A stretch of DNA of 64,000 nucleotides from Lachnospiraceae bacterium AC2028. Its GTDB lineage: Bacteria > Bacillota > Clostridia > Lachnospirales > Lachnospiraceae. Of the stretch, positions 53,297 through 62,004 are shown one piece after another. The number at the start of each line of letters is the position of its first letter. Within the stretch, counting starts at the first letter, position 1. The notes under the pieces were generated by a model, which was not told the DNA's origin, ran no database searches, and was given only the letters and a program-made list of their open reading frames with translations. The stretch spans positions 434,001 through 498,000 of the forward strand of contig JNJD01000007.1 of NCBI GenBank assembly GCA_000702685.1, given 5' to 3'. The translations under genes were made by a program, and so were the position numbers.

Positions 53297-55720
53297 TTAT
53301 CTGTAGAATGAAATGTGTCCGTCCCAGTGAACTCCCCTGCCGGAACCCATCTGGGTGCCGCCGTAGGTAGTATTGTCGTCGTAGCCGGAATTGAGTACCG
53401 TTGCGGAAAATCCGCCAAAATCGATTTCATTCAGCTGACCTATCCATACATTTCCGTCAAAAGTTGCCCTTCCCTGCGTAAATCCTATCAGGAATGTGGT
53501 TGATGCTACCTCTTGATTCGTTGCGGAAACTCTTCCGTCGAAATTATGGGCACTGTCATCGGCGCTCAACACTTCAGGATCTCTTCCATCATCATAGGTC
53601 AGATACAGCAGATAATCTCCCGCTCCGCCCGTGGGGTCATTTGTCGGATGATAGTAGGTTGCCCATACGGCGACCTGCTCACCTGCAAAATAATCGTAAT
53701 CAAAATCAAGACTCGTACCCCGATAATCCAGATTTATCTGACCGTGATCACCCGAAGGATTTGCGTGATCCGGATCCCCATCCAGATATAGATACTGGAT
53801 CACAAGCCCGACACGGATAATGGTAAGATATTTGACTATATCACCCGAAAAAGTGATCTTTAAGGGTATTTCATCATAGAAGTTCGAGTTAAAAGTAAGA
53901 GTTATGTCCGAAAGATCCGTCGCATCAAGTGTTACACCGTCCGCCTGCGCAGCATCCACAAGTTCAACCGACAGGATGCCTGTTCCGGAAAGGCCGGTAT
54001 TGCTGCCGCTGAGAGGGTACAGATGTATGGTTGTGTCTCCGACATAAACCCTTGCAACCGTATTAACGCCGCTTCCGGTTGCCCATACATCATCAATATT
54101 GCTTCCGTTATCGCCAATCAGACCGTAGGCCTTGCTTTCACCCGTGCCTTTGACCGAAACATATTTCTCTGAATTCTTTAAAAATCTGATCCTTGACCCA
54201 TTCTGAACAGGGTCGGTAACGCGAAGGTACGATGCGGGAGCTCCGCCGTTTACTTCTATGGTGCACAGACCTTCGTCATTTAGAACAATTTCCATACGGC
54301 CCATTCCGCCGGTCTTTACGGTATCGGGATTGAGCGAATCAACACGGAAAAGGATTCCTCCTGCCCATGCCTGAAGGTCATCCGTAAAACCGATCTCGTC
54401 CTGGGTTATATCACATATAAAGAATGTGCTACCTGATCCGTCCTCAGCGTTAAAATCGGTACATATCAGCACCTGATTTATATTCTCAAGCGTATAAACG
54501 GGAAGTATGCAGGACACTTCCGATCCGTCAACATCGCTGCAGCCCCAGGTCACCTTATAATTCTGAACAGCAATATTAACGTTATTGCCATGTGTATCCT
54601 TAGCAGTCACGGAATAAGGATCACCGTCCTCGGTTATACGGTTAGTAGCCATCTCGGTCACATTTCCCGCTCTTGTTGCCGCTCTTTCCTGGTCATTTCC
54701 GGTAATTTCCGGCATTCCGAAGTATTCGAAAAGGGAGGGATCCATAAGCCTGCATACCAGCTCTTCCGCAAACAGATCCTTAACGGTCTTACCTCCTGTC
54801 GGACAGTACGCGTACAGATATTCGCATGCCTTTTCCGCAATTTCCGGGTTTCCGGAATCGGCATATCCGAGGGAAATTCCATACCACTGCCACCATCCAC
54901 AGGTAAAGTTCATGGTAAATTCAGATCCGTCACCGGAAATACCTGATGACAGATCATCGGCTCCGTTATCCGCCGCTAAAATTACCGCCGAACGCGATGA
55001 ACTTAACGTTACCCTTATATCTACTTCATTATTCACACCATCAGAAATTACAAATTCGCCTTGGAAATTGCCCGGGAAATCCGGATCCTCTTCGGGATTA
55101 TAATCGCTCGCAGGTCTGTAGTCATCTTCACTTTCACCCTGGAATTTGTACTCTATAGTCACCGTGTCGGAAGCGGGATCTAATCCTCCAAAGGCTATTA
55201 CTACAGTAGCGGGCCCGGTAATAAATTCAGCCAACCACTTATCGGAATCACCGTCATAACAAAACGAATATTTCCAGATATTCGTTGCATCGCCAAATGG
55301 TGTTGCATCATCTTCATAAAGCGTCAGGCCGTCCGGAACATTTTCCTCTCCGTCAAACTGTAAAATTGCTCCGTTACTTGGTTCAATAGTACCTTCAAAC
55401 GATGCACCTCCCCTTATTTCCAAGAAGGCGCCCGAAGCTATTGAAACCGTGGCTCCACTCAGGTGGTTCTCACCCGATTCATCATCCATCACCAGATGAC
55501 AGTCCGCAGGTATCGAAATTGAGGTTCCCGCGAACCCGGAATCCACATGGCCAAAAAAATTATAGCCGTCCCATTCATATATGATCCCGTCTGACTCTAC
55601 GGGCTCCACAGGATCATTCTCCCCATCAGCCCGTACAGGCAAGGCGGATTGCATTACCGACATGAAACAGAACAAGCCGGCAAGCAGAACAGACAGCTTC
55701 TTTCTTTGAAATATTTTCAT
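53297..55720 (-). CDS. Large secreted protein of unknown function
   Basis: 807 residues. Signal peptide 1-31 (SVMQSALPVRADG). The mature protein is acidic and rich in Asp, Ser and Gly, with beta-strand periodicity (ISIPADCHLVMDDESG, GATVSIASGAFLEIRG). No C-terminal anchor, sortase motif or catalytic signature is seen. Asp/Gly loops (DADNGADDLSSG type) hint at calcium binding but are not diagnostic. AGGAGGGAG sits 5 nt before the ATG. It is followed by the stalked membrane protein. A surface-layer, adhesin or binding role is possible; I cannot assign a family. Confidence 0.75.
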   Translation of the reverse strand: MKIFQRKKLSVLLAGLFCFMSVMQSALPVRADGENDPVEPVESDGIIYEWDGYNFFGHVDSGFAGTSISIPADCHLVMDDESGENHLSGATVSIASGAFLEIRGGASFEGTIEPSNGAILQFDGEENVPDGLTLYEDDATPFGDATNIWKYSFCYDGDSDKWLAEFITGPATVVIAFGGLDPASDTVTIEYKFQGESEDDYRPASDYNPEEDPDFPGNFQGEFVISDGVNNEVDIRVTLSSSRSAVILAADNGADDLSSGISGDGSEFTMNFTCGWWQWYGISLGYADSGNPEIAEKACEYLYAYCPTGGKTVKDLFAEELVCRLMDPSLFEYFGMPEITGNDQERAATRAGNVTEMATNRITEDGDPYSVTAKDTHGNNVNIAVQNYKVTWGCSDVDGSEVSCILPVYTLENINQVLICTDFNAEDGSGSTFFICDITQDEIGFTDDLQAWAGGILFRVDSLNPDTVKTGGMGRMEIVLNDEGLCTIEVNGGAPASYLRVTDPVQNGSRIRFLKNSEKYVSVKGTGESKAYGLIGDNGSNIDDVWATGSGVNTVARVYVGDTTIHLYPLSGSNTGLSGTGILSVELVDAAQADGVTLDATDLSDITLTFNSNFYDEIPLKITFSGDIVKYLTIIRVGLVIQYLYLDGDPDHANPSGDHGQINLDYRGTSLDFDYDYFAGEQVAVWATYYHPTNDPTGGAGDYLLYLTYDDGRDPEVLSADDSAHNFDGRVSATNQEVASTTFLIGFTQGRATFDGNVWIGQLNEIDFGGFSATVLNSGYDDNTTYGGTQMGSGRGVHWDGHISFYR

Positions 55721-55844
55721 TACTCTCCCTCCTATACTGTGTTTGATGATTCATAAAAAAGACACGTAAACACAGTTTTGCATTAAAAATTCTACTGCAA
55801 AACACGGGATATGTCGGGTTAGTTTTGGTATAAACAGGGATAAA

Positions 55845-57227
55845 TCAGGTATTAAAATAGTGATTTCTGAAATCTTCGATCAATTCTTTACGATTATGAC
55901 AGGATGTTGCCTGAAGAATATTCTTTACATGATATTTGACCGTGCTCTCCGCCACAAAGAGACTGTCTGCGATCTCTCCGTTGGAAGCTCCGTCCAGCAG
56001 ATATTTCAGAACCTGGGCCTGCTTGGAATTAAGCCCGTTTTTACTTACATACTGCTCAAATGCCATTTCCCTTCTGTCGCCTTCCGGTAACATATCGGAT
56101 TTCTTCGATTCCGGGAATAACAAAGGGAAATATCCGAAGAAAACTACGCCCGTAAGGATATAGAGAGCCAGCATCACACATACCAATACGGTCATATTTG
56201 ACTCAAGCCTTATTCCTGCGACGGTTCCGACCGCCTGGCCCAAAAGGGCTGCCGCAACTCCGAGTGTCGCGATAGGAAGCTTGCCGTGATCACGCTCCGC
56301 TTCATCCGAGAAAATGATCATCCTGTATACCGCAGGAAGTCCCAGGAAAACATATGCAATAGCCTGCACCAGCATGGATGTGCCGGCGTTTATCTGAAGT
56401 GCGGGACTTAACAATCCGAAACCAAGAGCCAGAAACGCACAGGTTGCCCCCATTTTTCTGTCCTTATCATTTATAAACCCGGCAACGAGAAGCCCGATTG
56501 CATAAAAAGCTCTCGAAAAAACAGCCGATTCAACTTCGGCGCTTCCGATTATTTTAAAATGAAGCCCGATATTGCTCAGCACAAAAAACATAAAAATGAT
56601 AAAAAACAATACCGCTTCCTTCTTGGTAAGCCTGATTTTTACGGGATGGAGATATTCCTCCTCACGAAACGTATTTTTATCCTTTTTCCCGTAAATGACC
56701 ACTCCGAGACCCGCTGCTCCGAGCGCCAGAATCACATAGACGATCAATATGAAGCTTTCTTCCAGGGCTTTTCCGCCATGGAGAAGAGACAGGACAAGAC
56801 TGCCCACACTGCCAACCGCATAAATGATGCCGAATGCCTTACCTCTCTCCGAAAACCGGACATCCGAGGTAATCCTTGTAATGGCATAGCACATAAGGGT
56901 TCCTATAAAGAAACTCATAATGCTGCCCCAGACAATTATTGAAGTGATCCCCGGCGAAAAGAACGAAAACGCACCGGAAACCATTACGATCACCGCTCCG
57001 ACAGCCGGCACCGCAGGACCCATAGCTTTTTTGCTTTTTTTCAGGAAAACCATGTAAAAGAAATAACCGAAAGCCTGCAAAACAGCATAAAAACAGTCGG
57101 TTATAAGGCATACGGTGACATCATCAAAGAAATTAAAAAGATTATAGACGACGGAGATATAAAGAGTCCCCGTCCAGATATAAATAAGCCCGCCAAGAAC
57201 GGCGAGAAGTACAGATCTGCGATTCAT
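55845..57227 (-). CDS. Membrane-embedded LuxR-type regulator (MFS-like 12-helix + HTH)
   Basis: 460 residues. About twelve membrane helices (residues 5-390) in an MFS-like two-half layout are fused to a C-terminal LuxR/FixJ-type helix-turn-helix (SKQAQVLKYLLDGASNGEI, then VAESTVKYHVKNILQ, about residues 400-455). Such one-component regulators bind DNA directly from the membrane and are common in Eggerthellaceae and some Clostridia, where they adjoin surface or metabolic genes. The start at 57227 with an AGGGGG element is preferred over a TTG three codons earlier. It probably controls the surface protein genes just downstream. Confidence 0.85.
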   Translation of the reverse strand: MNRRSVLLAVLGGLIYIWTGTLYISVVYNLFNFFDDVTVCLITDCFYAVLQAFGYFFYMVFLKKSKKAMGPAVPAVGAVIVMVSGAFSFFSPGITSIIVWGSIMSFFIGTLMCYAITRITSDVRFSERGKAFGIIYAVGSVGSLVLSLLHGGKALEESFILIVYVILALGAAGLGVVIYGKKDKNTFREEEYLHPVKIRLTKKEAVLFFIIFMFFVLSNIGLHFKIIGSAEVESAVFSRAFYAIGLLVAGFINDKDRKMGATCAFLALGFGLLSPALQINAGTSMLVQAIAYVFLGLPAVYRMIIFSDEAERDHGKLPIATLGVAAALLGQAVGTVAGIRLESNMTVLVCVMLALYILTGVVFFGYFPLLFPESKKSDMLPEGDRREMAFEQYVSKNGLNSKQAQVLKYLLDGASNGEIADSLFVAESTVKYHVKNILQATSCHNRKELIEDFRNHYFNT

Positions 57228-57265
57228 AGCTCCCAATCCCCCTGAAAGAAAGTCTATCCTTTATG

Positions 57266-57294
57266 ATTATCGCATTTATGAACCCTGTGCGCAA
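57266..57294 (-). promoter_or_regulatory. Candidate promoter for the membrane LuxR gene
   Basis: TTGCGC (57289-57294), 17-bp spacer, GATAAT (57266-57271) on the minus strand. Confidence 0.4.
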
Positions 57295-57303
57295 TAATTG
57301 GTG

Positions 57304-58095
57304 TTACTGTCTTGCAAATGATCTGGGAAGACCTCCGTCCATCTGCTGTGTCAGATTATCACCCGTGCCGATTTCGACTATCCGCAGATATAGTGATCTG
57401 GGCATTTCATCCCCGAAAGATTCTTCCGATTCCTTTGTGCCGGTCAGCTTGATCTCAAAAGAAGCGTCTTCATTTGCGCCTATTACGAGCCCTTCACCTG
57501 TCTCAAGATCCGTGTCTGCCAATATATGTACACTTCTGGAATCAAATATGCCACGAGGGCCATAATTATCTGCAAACCCCCTGACAACAAAACAGACCGG
57601 TGCATCCAGATTGTTATGAACATATATGGTTGCGGTGATCTCTATGGTATTCCCATCGATCGATCTGTCATGATAAACAGTCTTATCATTATCTATGGTC
57701 AACCCTTCGAAGAGAGTATACTGATCTCCGTCAACAGTCACATCATAGTATCTCATCTGGTTTGAGTTGGGATATACAATGACAATGAATTCATTGTCAG
57801 AAGCCCACCGAACATCAAAATCCGCACTCCAGTTAGCATCTGTTTCCTCAACACAAATGCTGTCTGCTCCATTCTGTTCTTTCTCTTTAGGAAATGGTTC
57901 CCCGTTATCCGTTTCAAAAAAGACCGCACTCCACCCTCCGGTCGCACCCAGACTGACCTGCACCACTTCAGCCTGATACTCTCCGGATGGCGAAACAAAT
58001 GTCCTGGTTATATAACCGGTTTGATTATTCTCACATCCACCCAAAAACGCCAAAGACAGTCCGGCTATGATCATACCGGCAATGAAACGACGCAT
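57304..58095 (-). CDS. Lipoprotein with unknown beta-rich domain
   Basis: 263 residues from the chosen ATG at 58095 (MRRFIAGMIIAG). A lipobox AFLGGC places the lipidated Cys near residue 21. The mature part (ITRTFVSPSGEYQAEVVQVSLG) has strand-rich, immunoglobulin-like or DUF5412-like character, but I cannot assign a family. Eighteen more codons upstream would overlap the preceding lipoprotein gene. Neither start has a good ribosome binding site, so coupling to the upstream stop 13 nt away is likely. Likely role at the cell surface. Confidence 0.72.
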   Translation of the reverse strand: MRRFIAGMIIAGLSLAFLGGCENNQTGYITRTFVSPSGEYQAEVVQVSLGATGGWSAVFFETDNGEPFPKEKEQNGADSICVEETDANWSADFDVRWASDNEFIVIVYPNSNQMRYYDVTVDGDQYTLFEGLTIDNDKTVYHDRSIDGNTIEITATIYVHNNLDAPVCFVVRGFADNYGPRGIFDSRSVHILADTDLETGEGLVIGANEDASFEIKLTGTKESEESFGDEMPRSLYLRIVEIGTGDNLTQQMDGGLPRSFARQ

Positions 58096-58108
58096 TATTC
58101 TTTTAAAG

Positions 58109-59353
58109 TCATTTGGCAATATACTCACCGCTCGCTTGATCATACTCATAATCGGTACAATTTATCTCGACAAATCTGTTTTCGGAAGCATCATAGCTGT
58201 ACTGCATCGCACTGTACGAAGCGGCACTCGAGGTGATCCGGCCTGTAATAAGCATATTTTCCGTGTCGATGTCATAATTCGGTATATCTTCAAAGGATCT
58301 GCAATATACAAATCCCGTATCCGTATAAATATATGCGCAATTGTACATCACTCCGCGAGAGCCCTGTTGTCCAAGGAAAATGACAATATCATCCTTACCG
58401 TCAAACGTTACATCTTCAAGTTTTGCGTTAAAATCACACGCATACCCGACATAGCGGTCGGATTCCCAATCTCCATCATTTAGGTGAGGATAATCTACTT
58501 CAAATGACTTTATATCGTCTCCGTCCATATAGAAAAAATAATCTCTGCTATGCTTATATTCCCCTTCGGGTTGTTCTTTATAACAGATCCGGACACGATA
58601 ACACCGCTTCTCATCGTCAACCCATTCTTCAGATTCAATTTCTTCGTCATCAAAGAGCTGAACCGATTTAATTGCAAATTTCATCAGTTCATTGGTCTTG
58701 TTCAGATCATACATTCTTATATCTGTTACTTTGTCACCGGATACAGCAAAAACAAGTGAATAATTCAGATATGCATATGTGATGTCTGACCATTCTGCAT
58801 TTGCTTCATCTACGGTTATGCTGTCGGGTTTTCCGTAAGATTCCGCTATATCACTGACGGAATCGCCTGCCTTAACTCCCCTGAACGTCTCCACCTGTTT
58901 TAAGGATATATGCCCTATATATGTATCTGCCCCCTCTCTTTCCAGGGACGGGGAAACAAAAACGACCTTAAACCCATATTCAAATTCCGATTGTGACGGA
59001 TAGACCATTTCCCAATAGTACCCATCGCTATTGGTACTTACATATCCATAGTTATTCTGTTCGTATTCGTCAGGATATCCCAGAGCGTCTACATAATCGC
59101 TCCAAGAACCGGAAATGCTAAAAGTGTTTCCTGCATATTCAAAAGAAAAATCCTGCTCCGAGAGTTCAATCTTTTCTGATTCAGCAAATACATCGCTCGA
59201 TCCCTCATTAACAGCTTCTTCAATTACCTGTTCAACCTCGTCATTTTCCTGACTGACAGGCTGCGCAACCGATGATTGTTTTTGACATCCGGTTACAAAG
59301 GCTAAAAGACTAAGAACAACTAAATATTTTACTCTTTTCATATAAAACCTCAT
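58109..59353 (-). CDS. Lipoprotein with VCBS-like acidic region
   Basis: 414 residues. A lipobox AFVTGC gives a lipidated Cys near residue 23. Acidic low-complexity (residues 30-70) is followed by a SmpA/OmlA-like stretch (ETFRGVKAGDSVSDIAESYGKPDS). The C-terminal half contains a KLEDVTFDGKDDIVIFLGQQG segment, the Asp/Gly calcium-binding style seen in VCBS or FG-GAP-like beta-propeller repeats of bacterial lipoproteins. Start at ATG 59353, or possibly ATG 59341 (MKRVKYLVVL). Function unknown. Confidence 0.75.
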   Translation of the reverse strand: MRFYMKRVKYLVVLSLLAFVTGCQKQSSVAQPVSQENDEVEQVIEEAVNEGSSDVFAESEKIELSEQDFSFEYAGNTFSISGSWSDYVDALGYPDEYEQNNYGYVSTNSDGYYWEMVYPSQSEFEYGFKVVFVSPSLEREGADTYIGHISLKQVETFRGVKAGDSVSDIAESYGKPDSITVDEANAEWSDITYAYLNYSLVFAVSGDKVTDIRMYDLNKTNELMKFAIKSVQLFDDEEIESEEWVDDEKRCYRVRICYKEQPEGEYKHSRDYFFYMDGDDIKSFEVDYPHLNDGDWESDRYVGYACDFNAKLEDVTFDGKDDIVIFLGQQGSRGVMYNCAYIYTDTGFVYCRSFEDIPNYDIDTENMLITGRITSSAASYSAMQYSYDASENRFVEINCTDYEYDQASGEYIAK

Positions 59354-59378
59354 TGCATGTTATGCCGGGTAAGTAATC

Positions 59379-59876
59379 TTATTCCCAATCAACCAATAGA
59401 AATTGTCTGTATCCGGAATAAATAGTTGTATTTGTGTCGTCATCTATAGAATAAACTTTATAATACACATCCTCATCATCCGTTGTTCCTGTGCCGCGGT
59501 ATATTCTTTCAACATACAAAATGTATTTTCCGTTTGGAGAAGGAACAATCTGCTCAATCCATTCGGCACCGGCCTTCTCAACCAATAACCGATACTCATA
59601 AGATGATGTATCCGGATTCCGATGATCTTCAAATCCTGCAACATCTTCTGTTTTCACCAATCCCCATGAACATAACCGGTAACATTGATTGTCCCAAGAA
59701 TCCTTAAAGATTATATTTTCATGATCCTCTATAGATCGGTATTTCTGTGATAAATCAATATGAAAACCTGACAAATATGAGATCAATCCCATAGAAACAA
59801 TCAGAAAAAATATAATTACAGCAAATATCATTTTACGTGATTTATTCACATTAGTTTTTTCTGATCTATTACCCAT
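59379..59876 (-). CDS. Small membrane-anchored extracytoplasmic protein
   Basis: 165 residues with one N-terminal membrane helix (IFAVIIFFLIVSMGLISYL, about residues 17-36) after a basic Asn/Lys-rich start, then an extracytoplasmic beta-rich domain (AEWIEQIVPSPNGKYILYVERIYRG). The SPNGKYIL turn resembles a beta-propeller blade or the SPSGEYQAEV turn in the lipoprotein at 57304, suggesting common ancestry. No ribosome binding site precedes the ATG, so the true start may be elsewhere. Confidence 0.65.
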   Translation of the reverse strand: MGNRSEKTNVNKSRKMIFAVIIFFLIVSMGLISYLSGFHIDLSQKYRSIEDHENIIFKDSWDNQCYRLCSWGLVKTEDVAGFEDHRNPDTSSYEYRLLVEKAGAEWIEQIVPSPNGKYILYVERIYRGTGTTDDEDVYYKVYSIDDDTNTTIYSGYRQFLLVDWE

Positions 59877-59934
59877 GATGATACAATTATTTCAATAATC
59901 AAAAAATCGTTCGCAGTTTATCTTCCGATTTAAC

Positions 59935-60036
59935 TCACTTAGGCATCTGTTCATTAATCTCATCGAGCAGGTGAATTGTTTTAAATGTTTTTTCGCAGTT
60001 TATGCATTGCCAGTCACAATCATTAAAAATGGAATT
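59935..60036 (-). pseudogene. Zinc-ribbon-like remnant in frame with the ACT gene
   Basis: Directly after the TAA of the ACT-domain gene, the same frame stays open for 33 more codons: a CDWQCINCEKTF knuckle (CxxxC, CxxC) and a helical tail ending in EINEQMPK. It has no start codon. Either the ACT protein once had a longer C-terminus (now cut by a stop), or this is the end of an eroded neighbour, or rare read-through. Confidence 0.45.
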
Positions 60037-60402
60037 TTATACTACCGTATATCCTTCGGAAATCAGCACTTCCAACGAACGTTCAAAGTTTTCTTCCTTC
60101 ACAAGGATATAATCCGTGTTGTAGGTTGAAACAACGAAAATCCCTATCTTATGTTCTGCAAGGATGCCTGACAGCTTTGACAAAATCCCGATCAGTGAAA
60201 AATCCAGTACCCCCTGAATACGAAATCCTCTCCATCCATCGTCACGCTCGGTCGTATACTGCGGCGTATCTTCCGTTTTGCAGACAAGAAATAGTTCTTC
60301 ATCTGTCTTTCCAATAAAAAAGAAATCCGAGGACAGATCTATATCCGATATATCTGTCACTTTACAAACAGACAGATTATACTCTATTGTCTTCAGTTCC
60401 AT
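60037..60402 (-). CDS. ACT-domain protein (COG3603-like)
   Basis: 121 residues. Two tandem ACT-like halves: residues 1-55 (FFFIGKTDEELFLVC) and 60-121, with GVLDFSLIGILSKLSGILAEHKIGIFVVSTYNTDYILV as the classic ligand-binding loop and helix. ACT modules bind amino acids. This stand-alone two-ACT type is predicted to sense or buffer an amino acid such as a branched-chain one. GGAAGGATG precedes the ATG. Confidence 0.88.
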   Translation of the reverse strand: MELKTIEYNLSVCKVTDISDIDLSSDFFFIGKTDEELFLVCKTEDTPQYTTERDDGWRGFRIQGVLDFSLIGILSKLSGILAEHKIGIFVVSTYNTDYILVKEENFERSLEVLISEGYTVV

Positions 60403-60445
60403 TTGGTTTTATCATCCTTCCTTTAGTCGATTATGCTGGAAGTTA

Positions 60446-60766
60446 TTATTTCCTTAAGTACTTCTCATCAGATTCATATTCTTCGCTAACAAATCGTTCC
60501 ACTGTCATGTGAAGATCATACTTATCGCGAAGCTCGGCAAGTTGCTTCATCATCGGTGATGCATGATGTACATCTATAGACTCCTGATCTGACCACGAAT
60601 CAATGAGCAATACAGTCTCGGGGTCCTTGAGAGGCTGAAAGTATTCATACCTCAGATTTCCTTCTTCTGCTCGAATAGCATCAGCGATACCTGATGATTC
60701 CATTTCATCCACAAATGCACGTGCATTTCCGTTTATTCCCTTATAGTAAAGGTTTACTGTTATCAT
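60446..60766 (-). CDS. ABM-domain putative quinol monooxygenase
   Basis: 106 residues in the antibiotic-biosynthesis-monooxygenase fold (dimeric alpha/beta barrel). Segments ITVNLYYKGINGNARAFVDEM and YEYFQPLKDPETVLLIDSWSDQESIDVHHASP match the YgiN-like family, which oxidises quinols or degrades reactive carbonyls without a cofactor. AAGGAG lies 5 nt before the ATG. No pathway gene adjoins it. Confidence 0.85.
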   Translation of the reverse strand: MITVNLYYKGINGNARAFVDEMESSGIADAIRAEEGNLRYEYFQPLKDPETVLLIDSWSDQESIDVHHASPMMKQLAELRDKYDLHMTVERFVSEEYESDEKYLRK

Positions 60767-60796
60767 AAAATCTCCTTAGTAAGTTATCCTGAAATA

Positions 60797-61399
60797 TTAC
60801 TTATATTTGTTAAGCCACGTTTTTCTGAATTCATTTTGTTCTTCTGTATGAAACCAGTGCTCTCCATTTGGCATTACTGTTAAATCAGCACCTATTGCTT
60901 CTGCAAATGTCTTCATTGTTTCTAATGATTGGAAGTGGTCTTTCTCACCATACAAAATAAAAGTAGGTGTATTCCATACTATTGGATGATTTCTTACCCA
61001 CACAAGATAGTCCCACGAAAGGACTTCTCCTTCTGAAAGATGTATTATGCTTTTAGCTTTTAAATCTTCGTCTGATACATCCGCATGCTTCATCATATCC
61101 TGTATTAATCGCTCCATATTTACAATAGGCGAAACAAAGAACGCTTTTCTGATTTTCTCTCCGGCGCCGGAAACCATAAAAAAATAAGCGCCTAAACTTG
61201 ATGCAATAACAGTAATGGATGTGTACTTATGGGATAATTTTTGGAAATACTCTTTAAACTCACATTCCGCTTCCCAAGGGTTCTCTGATTTATAATCAAA
61301 ACCATAAATATCATATTCGGGAAAAAGCGACTTAAACTGTTCGGAAGCAGAAGCAGTACCACCTTTGCCATGTATGTAAACCAATGCCTTATCTGCCAT
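60797..61399 (-). CDS. Alpha/beta hydrolase
   Basis: 200 residues. Oxyanion segment YIHGKGGTASASEQF, nucleophile elbow TVIASSLGAYFF (ASSLG in place of GxSxG), and a C-terminal His in MPNGEHWFHTEE; the acid is probably in YGEKDHFQS. Resembles small Bacillota hydrolases annotated YqiA- or RsbQ-like. Substrate unknown. AGAGGATATA precedes the ATG. It is the last intact gene before the eroded 61.4-62.0 kb block. Confidence 0.85.
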   Translation of the reverse strand: MADKALVYIHGKGGTASASEQFKSLFPEYDIYGFDYKSENPWEAECEFKEYFQKLSHKYTSITVIASSLGAYFFMVSGAGEKIRKAFFVSPIVNMERLIQDMMKHADVSDEDLKAKSIIHLSEGEVLSWDYLVWVRNHPIVWNTPTFILYGEKDHFQSLETMKTFAEAIGADLTVMPNGEHWFHTEEQNEFRKTWLNKYK

Positions 61400-61458
61400 T
61401 ATATATCCTCTAACTTCTATTTATTCTCGATTGTCAATAATACTGTGAGTTATAGTCC

Positions 61459-61593
61459 CTACTCCTGCTTGATCGCTACAGATCCGCCCACTGTCGCGAT
61501 TATCAGATCCGCATGTTCAAAATACTGTTTTACTTCTGTATTAAACGTTGCAAGATCAGTTGTTTCAGGAACATCATATATGACTTTATGCCT
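61459..61593 (-). pseudogene. C-terminal fragment of an unidentified gene
   Basis: A 44-codon open frame with no start, beginning right after an in-frame TGA: YDVPETTDLATFNTEVKQY, then HADLIIATVGGSVAIKQE. The composition looks like real protein and ends in a natural stop. It is the tail of a lost gene of which no other part is visible. Together with the plus-strand fragment at 61643 it fills a gap of about 600 bp. Confidence 0.5.
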
Positions 61594-61616
61594 TCAGACC
61601 ACCCTCAGAATGTTTT

Positions 61617-61640
61617 CAGACCATTAAGGTCTGTTTTTTT
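61617..61640 (+). terminator. Orphan plus-strand terminator
   Basis: Stem CAGACC / GGTCTG with a 5-nt loop (ATTAA) and TTTTTTT. No intact plus-strand gene ends here, so it is left over from a lost gene. A direct copy of CAGACC lies 15 bp upstream. Confidence 0.6.
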
Positions 61641-61642
61641 GC

Positions 61643-61951
61643 CTTTTTTATGCAAAATGCGAAAAACCGGATGAAAAAGGAAATGTCACAATTAAGTTTC
61701 CGGTCAGCGTTGCCAGGTGGCTTTCCTCAATGATCGAAAAGGCGGTACACTTCTTTGGAATCACTCTTCATAATCCTCTTCAACAGGTAAGAAAAGCTCT
61801 TCATAAAGTTAATAAGTCAGTCCCTCCGTCAAGATTAGCCCGGCACAGGATAAGCATCAGAGAGAAGATCAGAACAAATCAGAAACTAATACAGGCCCAA
61901 CCCCATTCCGGTACTATTGAAACCAAGAAGAATAGAGGAAATGAGTTGTAA
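61643..61951 (+). pseudogene. Plus-strand gene remnant without start
   Basis: The frame stays open from 61628 to a stop at 61951. It reads PDEKGNVTIKFPVSVARWL at the front and HFFGITLHNPLQQVRKALHK further on, ending in a basic Gln/Lys/Thr tail. No start codon with a ribosome binding site exists in frame; the first ATG (61730) has none. The beginning recalls the 'V.I.FP.....' opening of SHOCT-like/YvlB proteins, but weakly. It lies in the opposite direction to nearly everything else. Confidence 0.4.
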
Positions 61952-61956
61952 ATCAG

Positions 61957-61983
61957 AAAAAGCATCCCTCACGGACGCTTTTT
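61957..61983 (-). terminator. Terminator after the RelE-type toxin gene (bidirectional)
   Basis: An 11-bp stem with flanking A and T runs (AAAAAGCGTCC / GGATGCTTTTT on the minus strand, one G-T pair). Symmetric A/T tails allow use from both sides. Confidence 0.75.
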
Positions 61984-62004
61984 CATTAGTGCTTACTTAC
62001 AATC

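Noticed and set aside
53494-53820. His/Asp/Arg-rich plus-strand open frame inside the 807-residue gene
   Set aside because: Antisense shadow with low-complexity composition and no ribosome binding site.
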